The notes beneath the pieces were generated by a model. It saw nothing but the letters and a program-made list of their open reading frames with translations, did no database searches and was not told the DNA's origin. 64,000 bases of DNA, from the NCBI GenBank assembly GCA_943737045.1, contig CALSFV010000005.1, positions 1,488,001 through 1,552,000 on the forward strand. The letters are read 5' to 3'. Shown here piece by piece: positions 1-13,500 of the stretch. How positions within the stretch are numbered: the first letter of the stretch is position 1; every line of letters begins with the position of its first letter. Source of the DNA: Parapristionchus giblindavisi (Eukaryota; Nematoda; Chromadorea; Rhabditida; Diplogasteridae). The translations under genes were made by a program, and so were the position numbers.

Positions 1-3000
1 TAAAAAATCAGTTCGCGATTCCCAGCCATAGTTTACTACCGTACCCTGTAGGTGAGGAGAAAGTCGTCAGTGTAGTGAGGATCGATCGACGAGTCTCGAT
101 CATCCACCAGATGAGCTACGAGTTTATCCGGCTTTCCCTTGATGAGGACCAATCCAACTTGATTGCCTACCGTACGCCGTTCGGTCTCGGCCAGAATCTA
201 GAATATATTGATTAGTTAGAGAATGTATTGATCGATTACAACATTTAAATCCTTAATCGCGACCGCTCTGCGCATTCTCACAAGGTAAAGTGAGCGAAAT
301 TACAACCTATTTCGTTCTAACATGACAAAGCAATCAGTTAAGAGTACATCCCGAGCAAATTTGAAACTCTCCCCTCTTGCCACACTCTCTCGCTTTCTTT
401 GTCTTCTAGAGAGCATTGCCAGAGCGGAGAGTTTCAAATTAGCTCTGACTGTGCCTTTTTAAAACAACAGGCTTCAAAAAATGGCCATTCTACAACTAAC
501 AATACATTGTATAATCACATAATACTCATTGTCACTACAATCATAGAGTCAATCAATAACTACAGTATCTCCATCATCCTCTAAATCAATCAATAATCAA
601 AAGTACAGTATACCTCTCCAGTGATTCCATCTCGATCCTTCTCGATATGCTCTGCCATCGTGCTCATGATCGAGCAGTAGTCTTTGTGTTCCACCAGCAC
701 GAATTCGCAGTCGTCAACCTGGAATCAATCAATAAATAGATATCGTAATCAATCAATAACTACAGTAATCAACCAATCACTACAGTAACAAACCAATAAT
801 TATAGTAATCAATCAATGGTTACCTCAATCAATCAATCAATAACAACAGTAATCTATCAAAAACTACCGAAATAAATCAATAACTACAATAATCAATCAA
901 TAACTACAGCTACCGTACCAGTGTCCGCATATCTCCGACATGATACTGTACGCTGGGTACGGGATCGCATCCGAATGCGTCTCCGAGCTTGTACTCTACG
1001 CGTTCTCCCGACGGTCGGGTCACCTCCACTTGACCGTTCACGATAACAGACCTGAGATACACAAGTAAACTACATAAACTAAGTAAACTACTGTAGTTAA
1101 ACATTGACAATTGAAGCACTTATTTTCTTTTTTAACTTAGGGAGGTTCACTTTCAGTTTACTTAAACCAGCCGAGTTAAATACGGCGAGTCAGCTGAAAC
1201 TATTGCTGTTGTATGAGCTACGTTTAAAAGGGGTCGCACATGTTGACTGGCTGAAGTAACAGTACTAGTACTGGCATATTTGATCATTCATTTATATTTG
1301 TCGTGGTTTCACAAGGATCAAACTCAAAAGCATTCTCGTTTTCTATGCACCTACTGCTTCCAGAAATCACCAGGTTTGATATGATCAGATAGGCAAACAA
1401 AAACTACGTCCATTCTCCTATCCGCGCATGCGGCTAACAGTCGGGGGAAAACAACGGACGAAAAAAAATTTACAAAGGTCAAATTACATTAAATTAATTT
1501 AATTAAATTAAATTTAATTTAATTAAATTCATAGGTGGGCACGCTGGGGGAAAGGCTGTGCGCAAACTGGGGAAGGGTGAGGCAAGGCTGTGCACATGGC
1601 TATTTTTTGACGAATTCTACTGGATTTTGTCCAATTTTTGCGAGACAAGGCTATGCGCAAGTCCCCCATGGGGAAGAAAAGGCTGTGCGCAAAAAATATT
1701 CGTTTTGACGCGCCCACCTATGATTAAATTACATTTATATTTTTACAAAAAAAATAAAATGTAAAATGTAACTGGCGGATGTTAAATTGTATTTTCTGTA
1801 TTTTCTTCTTTTCAAAAAAAATTTTCCCAACTACTAACAGCAATTCGGATGATTTACTTGATGGAATAAATATAAATAAATGAAAATAAAATAAAATAAA
1901 TAACTGACCATGCATCCAATCGTTCTCCATTGTGCATCACAATCGTGCCTGCTTCGTTCACGACAGCGAACACCATCTTCAGACAGAGTTGTCGTTTGAT
2001 CGAGACGGGAAGGGAGGCAAAGGCTGCCATGTGCTGCATGAAATCCTGTCGAAGACAACATTATTGATTATTGATTATTAAGATTATTGATTCGTTATTA
2101 TCCTTCCACCAGTTTTTTTGTAGCTGTACCGTGTGGGAAAGACCCGCATGCCTACACGTAAAAAATTGCGTTTTAGGGGTACCTGCCCTCAAAAACTTTT
2201 CCATAAATTAGCGGGTTTTCATTAGATAACTTCACTATTTCGAGAGTTCGTGTACCCCCAGAAGAAAGAAACATAAAACTGACCAGCAGAATAGCTAAAT
2301 CGTCCGAGTTCCTCATGCCCGGTTCCTTCTCCAGGCATTCGCGCACCGAATCCTATAACAATACAATTTTAATATTTAAAATAATAATAAAAGTCAGTGT
2401 TATCGATCAATCGTGACTACCGTAATCCTACCGTACCTTGAGCTCCATGAAGCTATCGTGACTCGGGCAGCTCTCCTCATCTTCGTCTTCCGAATCAGCC
2501 AAGCCGTGCGAGGAGGAGGGCGCGTCTTCAGTCGTCGAAGATGAGGCAGTACTGTAATGGGAGAGAGCAATTATTGATTAATCAAGATTATCCACATTTT
2601 ATTGATTGGGGGACTTTTCTCTTCATACTATCCGGTCTCATATTGAAAATAGCTACTATAATCCACCAATAGCTACCGAAATCCATCAATATCTATCGAA
2701 TCCGGTCTCACATAGAACGTAGTAAATAATCGATATTCACCTTGTAAAATTATCACGGGATCGATAAATTATTACTGATTTAATGTTAGGGGGTATTGCC
2801 AGTCAACTTACTAGCTTAAGTGCGACTAATTGACTTCAGCTGTTAAGTTGACTGTCGGTAAAGCGCAAAGCGCATCTAACATAAGCGCGCAAAACCGGCA
2901 ATCACCTGGTCGGGACGGTGGCTTGAGGCGCCACCTTTGACTGGTTCCTGAAGGGAAAATGGACGCGTGAGAACACCCTGCCACCAGGCATGCACGAGGT

Positions 3001-4492
3001 ACGACTGGGTACGATTGCGAGGAATACTGTAGTTACCGTACTACGGTAGGGTATGGGTTACTGTAGGCAGTTATAAAGGCAATGTTGTAGACTGTACGGT
3101 TCAATGACGTATGTGGTCGAGCAACAAAGGATATGGCAATTGAGAAAAGAGAAAGGAAGAAGAAGAAACAAACGCGGTGACTAATGCAATGACTAATTTG
3201 CGTCTCCCTTTACTTAAAGTCTACACGTATACGGCATTGGGAAACCCCATTGTTGAACCACATTCGGGTTCACCATTTTCCTATCTGCATCGTTGCACTA
3301 ACCGTCCCTCACTCCTACACGGTCAGAACGTGAAACATTAACTAACTATATAATTAATAAATTAGATATATAATACATAATAAAATGATAAATAAAATAT
3401 TTTTAAAAATTTTTAAAAATTACCCACCTCCTAACCCGCATCGCCCGCGTTGCAGCAGCCGAGTGGGACGAACTGCCTCCGATCGAATTGGACTTCTCTC
3501 GACGATGTTTCACCTGCAACATTCGTGTTTCAACCACCATACAGTTGACTTTGACTGTTGCAACCCGAGATCAAACAGAATTATCAATGGGTCATTCTTT
3601 CCTTTCGTTCCCCCGATAATGTGCTCTATGGTGTTTCGGGCGCTACGTCTGTAGAGCGCTCAGGTTCGGTGAGGGTAGGAGCGAGATTAGCATAACTGCA
3701 TATACAAGTAAAGTCTGCAACGAATAGCTTCAAGCATTACTACTTTACTGCATAAATCGTGGGTGGGTTAGATTAGGCTTAGATTCTAACCAAGATGGCA
3801 TCATAGCTGCTGACTAAAAAAGAGTTATAACTGAATCCAATTGGACGAGGGTAAACTACCGTAACCCGATTAGTACAAACTACCGTAACAAGATTACTAC
3901 AAACTAGCGTAGCCCGATTATTACCACATATCGTAACCCGCATACCGTACCCTGACAAGCGTGGAGTCATCCTCATCGATCGACGCCGTAGATGGATGTG
4001 ACGTGACGGAGGACGACGAGGGATGATGTTGATGATGAGCGGAAGAGGACGAAGATGTAGGAGGAGGAAGGGGAGATGTGGAAGACGTCCCACCAGTCCC
4101 CACTCCATTCACGAACACCTGCAATACCAATCATCATCGGTTATCTGGTTATCGATCCCATATAAAACCCAACGGTAAAACATGAAAGTGCAGGGTTATT
4201 ATTACGGTTTAGGACAACCAAATTGTATCCCCAGTGAGCTCTTCATTCTCACCAGTAGTCTCGCATACGAATAAAACTATTAATTATTAGTATATTTATT
4301 TATTTATTAACATAGTAAACTAGAGTAATCTCCAAACCTGGCTGCGATGGTTCTCTCCTATACTCGCGACCGTGGTGAAACTCGTCGACGGGACGTCGAG
4401 GGGGAAATCAACCGGATAGGATCGGGGAAGTCCACGTGGAGGAGGTCGGAGAGGCGGAGGAGGCACTAATAATAAAAATAATTAATTAATCA

Positions 4493-4540
<48 letters not shown>

Positions 4541-7500
4541 ATAGTAGTAATATGTATTATATTTCTAATGCTCATTGTCAGTTCAAGTCGCAAAAAGAAA
4601 ACAAGAGCAGTATTTATCCGAACTCCCCCCCCCTCCCCTGTTGCATTCCGGTTGCACGACATGATATATTTAGTGCAGATGTGCTTTTGCGAGCGGTTAT
4701 TCCCATATGTAGATCACAAAAATAAATTAGCAACAGAAAACTCTTCTCATATTGCACACTCTCTCACCTCTTTTCTTTTCTTTTCTTTTCGTGCCCAACC
4801 TTTGTCTCGTCGTCATTTATTAGACGGAATAAAAGATCAAAGATCAAAGATCAAAGATGAAACCTGATGACGAAGGAGCAGATGGTCGAGAGGATGAGGA
4901 TGATGATAGGAGCGAAGAGGAGGAGGCTGACGTCATCGTTGTGAATCGCTCGGGACGTGGAGGCACCGGAGGGGGCATACCACCTGAGGAGGAGGAAGAG
5001 ATATTAATTAAATTGCATAAATAAAACTTAATTAAGGAAATTACTTGATAGAATAAAGACATAAATTATTGATTGATTGATTACAATCACCGGATATCTT
5101 AGAGTAGCCAATGGAAAACCGATACAGGTTTAAAAAAAGGTAAAAAGAAGAAGCCAAAAGTGTTTTGACGATGTTTTACAAAGAATTAATCAATAATTAT
5201 TCGCTGTGTACAGCTATATTTAAGGAATAAATTATTTTTTTTTTACGGCAAGAAAGGAATATTGGCCAAATCATCCATCTCAAGGCTATTCTACACCCGA
5301 TGAAACATAGATCTCGCTGGCAGCGACGACAGGTTCCTCTGTTCATCACCCACAATAGGTCGAATAGCTACGTTACAGATTAGCAAAATGCGGTCTGGTT
5401 TTCAAAATATCCAAAGTGTGGCCAGTATGCAACTTACTTTTCGACGTTTATCAACCACCACAACCTCAACTATTACTATTGTGTAAACTGGACTAAATCG
5501 TTTCAAGCACAAGTTGCCATTTGATCACTCGCAAAGGTTACGGTAGCAGCACAAAGTTTACGGTACCCCCCCCCCTTTGATCTTGCCGCCACCGTCACGG
5601 CACCAACACAACCGCCACTCAATCTTATACGCTTTCATGTTACAATATAGACAGTGTACAAAAGTACAAAAGTGCAATGAATATCAGGTTGGGCATTAGA
5701 GATAGATAAATAGATAGAGAGATAGAAAGTGAGAGACAATTTGGATTAGAGAGAGCGGCAGACAGACAGACAAACTATATATCGGAGCGATCACAACTCC
5801 CGAAAAGAAAAGAAAAAAATGGGCGAGAGAGTGTGCAAAACGAGGAGTTTTCTCTGTTATTTCAATTCTTTTCGCTACTTTTGAACAAAATCTCCTACAT
5901 CTCACAGTGCATTAGTGTTCGTGCATAATTTCCATGCGATTGCCATGTACGCCTCTATCCCTGAGGGGAGGGGGGAGAAGGTTCGCCTGTCAGGACATAT
6001 TAACATTTGAGAGGGAGAGGGAGAGGGAGAGGGAGAGAGGAGAGAGAGAAAGGGAGAGGGAGAGGGAGGGAAAGAGGGAAATGGAGAGAGAGTGAGGGGG
6101 AGAGAGAGTTAGAGAGAGGGAGAGGAGAAGAGGGAGAGGTAGAGGGAGAAGTAGAGAGGGTAACCTCTGATCGGTTGGAACAAACGATGCCCAACATCAT
6201 TCGCCGTCATTCTCATTCGATCTAATTTGATGAAAACTCCAAAACATTACAAGAAGAAAATGATGATGAAGAGGGAAAGACAAAGAGAGAATGATTGAAA
6301 TAGATCTGTCATATATCGACATCTCTTCTCATGTAGTCTGATCAAAAGTCACGAAAAGAGGAGAGTTTCCCCGACTTTTCTTTCTTTTCGCTATTTTTGA
6401 AGGATCTGATCGGGAGCTGCCAAAAGAAAAGTACAAAAAGAGATAAAACTCTCCTCGTTTTACACACGCACTCATACCGTATCAAAGTCTTTTCGCAACT
6501 TTTGAGCAAAATACATTATTGTTAACGAGAACACGATCCAATCAAACTCTTCGCAACACCCAATCCCTAAATCGCAAACACGAAACGACAAAGCAACAGG
6601 GAATACTCGACCCTATCAGCCTTTAATTTAAATAAATAATAAAATAAATAAAGCATAAATAAAACGCACCATCCAGGGAGGGATGACTGGTGGCCGTGTA
6701 TCGCTTGAGAGCACCGTGAGGTCCTCCTCCTGATGAAGTAGATGACGATAGTGGAGGTGGCAGAGGGGGCGGAGCCTTGGTGGCTGTCACTGTCGCGCCC
6801 ACCGAGATGCGCTGCACGTCAGGGTAGTCGATCTTAATCGATATATTGATTGATTGATTGGATAATGGACCAAGAGTTGGGGCATATTGAACAGCGCACA
6901 ATGGACACATCCATAGGTCGAATAGCTAGGTTATCGGTTTTCAAAATCCGGTCAGGTTTTTCGATTTTTGACGAATTTGGCTCAAAATCCGGTCAGATTT
7001 TCTAATTTTTGTGAAAATTTGGCTTAAAATCCGGTCAGGTTTTTCGAGTTTTTGTGAAATTCTTGCTCAAAATCCGGTCAGGCTAGATACTTTGTAACAT
7101 ACTTTTCGACCTATGGACACATCTCATGAGGATGCAGTGAAATCACCAGTGCCTTCCTATAGGTGTGTCTTTACTGCCTCAACAATAAATATGCAATAAG
7201 TACAATGAGCAAAAAGTTTGAGACAACTTTTGTTGATGTAAAGACATTATCTGCGTTTTTTGCCCATGCATGGCCATTTTGGCGGATGTTGCCCACGTAT
7301 GGTAGAGATAGAAAGGGAGAGGGAGAAAGAGATGAATTGATATGAGATGGATATATCAGGGATAAGGAGATAAGACGCATGAAGCAAGCGATCAGCCAAA
7401 AGTGATGAATCATCATGGAATACACCAAGATCTCTACCATTGGTGCTCGCTAGATAGATGAAAAGACACGAAACGAGAAAAAAGGCGAGAGAGTACGCAA

Positions 7501-10500
7501 AACTAGGAGAGTCGTCTCTGCTACAATTTTTTTACTGATTTTTGAACACCACAATACTGACGATCAGCATAGCAAAGTTATTACAAATAAGTTTAAAAAT
7601 GCAATCGTTTCGAGATCGCATATTTTTATCAATTTCTATTTTAGTTGCATGTGTGGAGAAAAAAACTAATCATTACTCGCAATAACGTAACAACTACATG
7701 CAAACCGTGCAACCAGAATTCAGCGGGCCGAGCATATGCACATCTCCAACACAAGAAGTGAGTACCTTTATGGACCAATTAATGCAGCAGTGTGTCAAAA
7801 GATACGGGGAACTCAAGATCATCTACGCTACTGCAAACGGCTATTCTAGAATCACCGCAACATGAATCTCGCTGGCAGACAGGGGAGGAAACGGGAGGGC
7901 TGACAGAAGGAGGAGGGGGAGCGGTATGAAAATTGTGACATCACAAAATATACTTTAACATATAAAAAAACATTACTATTCATTATTGATTAATCAAATA
8001 ATTGATAAATAACTTTTTTTTTATATTTTTTAATGCATGTTGGGCTCGCCACCCCATCTGCCATAAAAACTATCAAAATATCATGCCGTGCAGCCAGAAT
8101 TGACCGGGGGAGGGTAGTTAGGACAAATGCACATCTTCAACAGGACAAGTCCGATGATTCACAGCATCCTCTAGGGGCCAACTAGCGCGGCGAATGTTAC
8201 GCAAAACGGACTTATGGTCCTTATTATTATTATTCTTTATTGCGTCGTAGTCCGCACATATTTATCAGCATGCTCTGCAGCATCTGCAGGACTATATACC
8301 ATTGGTTATTATTGCACAGACTGTATAAGTCAAAAACGATGAATGTCAGGGGGGAGGGAGTGAGAAATGTAAAGTAGTGATAAAAGAGGTTGTGACGTCA
8401 CGTGACGAACACTTTACCACCGTTCATGGATATACTTGTAACTAGCAACTACCTATCGAGAGCCCTCAGCCACCCCTCGACCATTCTTTACTAAATGAAA
8501 CATAGATCTCGCTGGCAGAGAGGGGGAAGTTCTAGTCATGGAAGCAAGTTTCAGAATCAAGGTAGACTATGATAAGTGTGATGGCAGGGGGGGGGGGGAG
8601 GAGATAGGGGAGAGGAAGAGAGGGGAAGGGGGAGAGAGGAGAGGTGGAGAAGAGGGGAGAGGAGGAGAAGAGGAGAGGAGAGATGAGAGGAGAGGAATAG
8701 CAGTGACAATTGAAGAATGCTTGGTATGCTACTCTACCGTCAGTGATAGACAGACAGACAGGAGATGGTTAGAGAGGGAGGTAGCGGGAGAAGAAAAGAG
8801 AGAGATAGGGAGAGAGAGAGGTAGAGAGATAGAGGTAGAGGTAGAAGGAGGGAGGGGTTACTATTCCATCATACATGATGCTGATTAGGAAGTTGAGGAG
8901 AGATACAGTTAATGAGAGAGAGAGAGAGAGAAAGAGTGATAGAGAAAGAGAGAAAGAAAGACAGACAGACAGACAGACAGACAGCTAGAGAAAAGCGCCA
9001 AAACATTGAAAGAAAAGTATGCGATCGTGTGACAATGGCAAGGAGTACTAGCGAAAGACAAAAGTAATGAAGAGAATGACACAGTGATTAGACAGACAGA
9101 CAGATAGATAGATAAATGATATATACGAGAAATAAGGTGATACAGATTGACATAGAGAAAGAGATGCAAGATCGTTGATATAAGCCATTGTCACAGCGTT
9201 CTCATGACTTTCAAAGCAAGAACGACCGCTCAACATACAAACTCTCTCGAATACAATGGTCTCTCCTTTGTCTTGCTTTGGAAGAAAAATGGCTTGGACC
9301 AGAATACTGTGTTGTAGAGATCAACGAAGAAACAACTAATGAAACTCTGTTCAAAAGTAGCGAAAATAAAAGAAAAAAATCAGAGAAAACTCTCCTAGTT
9401 TTACGCACTCTCTCGCACCATTTTTCGTTTCTTTTCGGGTATTTTGAACAGCACATTAACTACTGCTCAAAAATTACGGAAAAGACACATACTGATACAA
9501 TATTAAAACATGAAATTAAATGGTAACGGGAAGAGAGAGAGAGAGAGGGTGGATCTTTCAGATATGAACGATAGATATGAGAAGCTGGTGGCAAAGAAGA
9601 TGGACGAATGGAAGAGAAAAGAACACTTTTCCATCCCTCTCCCACTCCCTCTCCCTCTCCCACTCCCTCTCCCTCTCCCTCTCCCTCTCCCTCTCCCTCT
9701 CCCTCTCCCTCTCCCTCCATAGATGCCCCACATGTCGGCCCGAGATGAAGACAAAAAGTATGGCGAATGTGTGTGCGAGGATCAATTACGGGCGTGTGGT
9801 GCGAGAAATGCCGAGGGATTAAGATGGGGCGAGAGAGAGAGGAAGAGATAGTTAGAGGAGATGGAGAGAGAGAGAGATTGAGAAGTAGAGGGAGAGAGAG
9901 AAAGAGAGAGAGGGGAGAGAGGGAGAGGGAGAGGTAGAGGGAGAGAGAGGGAGAGAGAGGGAGAGAGAGAGAGGGAGATATTGAGAGGGAGGGAGAGAGA
10001 GGGAGGTAGAGAGGGAGAGAGAGGGGGAGAGATGGAGAGGGAGACGGAGAGGTAAAGGTAGGGAGAGAGAGAGGGGCTTCCAGCCAAACACTGGATTGAT
10101 CGCAAAAATGAGCGAGAGAGATACAGGAGAGATAAGTGGGGGGGGGGGGGGGGGGGGGGGGGGTAAGGAATTTAGATGTACGGAATCACTACAGATCCCT
10201 CTCTCTCTCTCTCTCTCTCTTTTCATTTAATCAATAATTCAATCAATAATTCAGTCAAACAATATATTCATTTCAAGTAAACTACTAGGTGAAGATGATT
10301 CATTCGCTCATTTTTCGCCTTGTATTCTCCAGATTCAGCGGCAACATTGATTAGCTAATGTTCATAGTGTTGTAATGGTAATTACAAGAACATTATTCAT
10401 GACAATTATTGTTGGATAATTCAAAACAGGGTGATAAGACGTTTCAGAAATTTCACTTCGGAAAAGGACACTTCAGAAACTAAATTTCAGAAAAGGACGT

Positions 10501-13500
10501 TTCAGAAATTTCGCTTCAGAAAATGCCATTTCGGAAAATCTTTTCCAGAAAAGGACGTTTCAGAAATTTTCTTTTCAAAAATTCCAACTCAGAAAAGGAC
10601 GTTTCAGAAAATTTTCCCGTTGTAATTGAATGTTACTACATCTAACTTTAATTTAATTTATTTTCTGAAACGTCCTTTTCTGAGTTGATATTTCTGAAAA
10701 AAAAATTTCTGAAACGTCCTTTTCTGAGTTGGAATTTCTGAAAAAAAATTTCTGAAACGTCCTTTTCTGGGAAATCATATCTGAAGTGGAAAATTCTGAA
10801 ACGTCCTTTTCTGAAGAGGACTTTCTCAAATAGCACATTCTGAAGTGAAATTTCTGAAATGTCTTATCACCCAAAACACTACTTTGACAAATTAGACATT
10901 GCCATTTCCTATCGTTCATATCAAAACGCTCAAACATGAATCTGACGGGTGCAGAGTGCACGCATGTGAATTCGCAAAATCTAATATTTTAGTAAATTGT
11001 AGCTGAATAATAATATAAATAATTACTTTTCTGTACCGTTTTTTCTCGAAAACGCATAAATATTATTAAGAAAAAGCAACTCTCCTCGTTTTGCACACTC
11101 TCTCGCTCACTTTTTCTTTTTTTTTGTGACTTTAGAACACCAAATTACATGTGCCCATGATCTAATCACCACACTCTCCCCTTTTCCCATACTCTCTCGC
11201 CTGGTTTCACTTTTCATTTCGTGCTTAAAACCATAAAATAATACTTCACAAAGGGGGCGGAGCTTGAGGATGGGAAGAGGGGAACTCTCCATAATTTATA
11301 AAGAATTTATGAGGGAAAAGGAAGAAAGAAAGGAAGACAGAAATAGAGTAATAGATGGAGCTAATTGGATTATGAGATGAAGATGAAGAAGACTAAGGAT
11401 GGAGAGGGAGAGGGAGAGAGAGATAGAGAGATAGAGGGAGAGAGAGAGAGAGAAAGAGAGAGAGGAGAGGGAGGGAGGGAGAGAGAGAGAGACCGACAGA
11501 GGTAGAGAGAGAGAGATGGAGAGGGAGAACAAGGAACAAAAAATGAGTGAATGTATAGAGCATGAATGGATGGGACAGCAGAGTAGAACCATGGACAAGC
11601 AGAGGAGAAACTACACTAAACTTGGAAAACTCGAAAACATAACAGCTTGCTAATATTAAATCGTTCCATCCAAGCCCAAATCCCGCCCTTCGTCTTACTG
11701 TATTTATCCCAGGCGGGAGCTCAAAAACACAAGTCCGTTGCGCATTCAGTAAACTTCTGAATATTATATTCGCCCCATCTGCCATCACTCACTCATTCAT
11801 TTAGTATACTACGGTAGTCAATATATTCTCCTATATTCTCATTTATAAATAGACCTCCTCTGGCTTCAACTTCCACGCTCGCCAGGGAAGAGGCAAATGA
11901 AATATGCAAATCTCTCACTCTCTCTCCCCCTTTCCTTCTCTCTCCCTCTCCCTCTCTCTCCCACGGAAAGTGGGCGAAAAGCCTTCTTTGCCAAGAATCT
12001 TCCACAGAAATGATGAGAATTTAGAGAGAAAGAGAAAGAAGTACTACGTTCAAGGAAAATGGAAAAGGGGCAAAAGCTGCAATTTGGAACTAAACGAAAT
12101 GAGAGGGTTCAGGGTATAGAGGGAGATGGAGAAGGGGAACCAAAGAGAGGGAGAGAGGGAGAGACAGAGGAAGAGGTAGAAGGGGAACTAAAGAGAGAGG
12201 GAGAGAAAACCAAAGGGATGGGGAGGCACGGATGGACTGACGAATAAGGAACAGTAGAAGAATAAGAAGAAGAACAGAGTTATTGGTCTAGGAGAGGGAG
12301 AGGGAGAGGGAGGGAGAGAGGGAGAGGGAGGAAGAGGGAGAGGGAGGAGTAAGGGATACAAGGATGGGGGGATAATGGAATATGAAAGAGAAAAGGAGGA
12401 AAAAGAAGAAGAAGTAGGTAGAACAATCCATTAAGCGAACCACAAAGGCGTGAAGTGAAATGTATAATGTATCGTATAGTTCACAGAACATGATAGAAAA
12501 CAAGGGATTATTGCAAAAATCAATCAATAATTACTTAAAATATTGATTTAATAAATCCAACTTACAACAATCATCTCCGACTCCTGGAGCACGATGCAAT
12601 TGGCTGTTCGCCGGTAGTTGATGCCGTTGCGCTTGCCGAAACTGAAAAATAAAAATAAATAAATTGAAAATAAGCAACCATAAAGGTTAAAGGCAAAGGT
12701 ACATCCCGTTGTTCTAGGCACACAAAGTCCTCATCATAACTAGGCCAGTGAAGATAATAATGCAAATGTAACCATAAAACACATCATTTCTAACAATTCT
12801 TCAATTCTTCATTATTTCTTTATTGCCTACTTCTACATTTACGTGAAAAAAACCTATACTTGTACATCCATGGATACTATTTACTATAAATGCCCAAAAT
12901 AGAATCTTTCCAATAAAGCAAAAAGAAAGCTTAATTTAGAGTTTAATTAATTCCATAAAGACGAGTGTCGTCCCCACACTCCTTGCTCTACAAGGCTGCA
13001 ATAGTCAGCATACATTTCGAAAATCGACCAAGTATATATTTTTAAAAAACGTGTTAGGAAAATGTAACATCATCAGCAAACATTTGGCTAGTCCCAAGCG
13101 AGCAGCTAAACGCAGATGCTGCAGTTTAGCGTTGCTGCAAATTCTCATAACCAAGGACAAATCGCGCGGCTATCAACAACAAGAGTCACCAGTTGATTCG
13201 GGGCAAAAACAAGAGTATCAGGGCACAAGTATAGGGTAAGATATCGTTTCCCGATTGATTGCCTTTAAGACGAAAAAAATAATTAATGCCATTGTACAAA
13301 TTATTATTAATGTTATTAAACGACAAGACAAACACAGCTCAATCAAGTTAGCGTGAGCCGTTCAAAAATCACGAAAAGAAGAGAAAAGATATGAAAAAAG
13401 AGTCTTCTCTCCTAGTTTCCTAGTCCCCAACACCACATCAACCATAATCTACATCGATATACCTGCTACGCGAACTACCCCAATTGAACCCAAATAAATC

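Noticed and set aside
9782..10226. Ser/Pro/Leu-rich open frames on the minus strand
   Set aside because: Low-complexity GA tract and poly-G read in the antisense direction.
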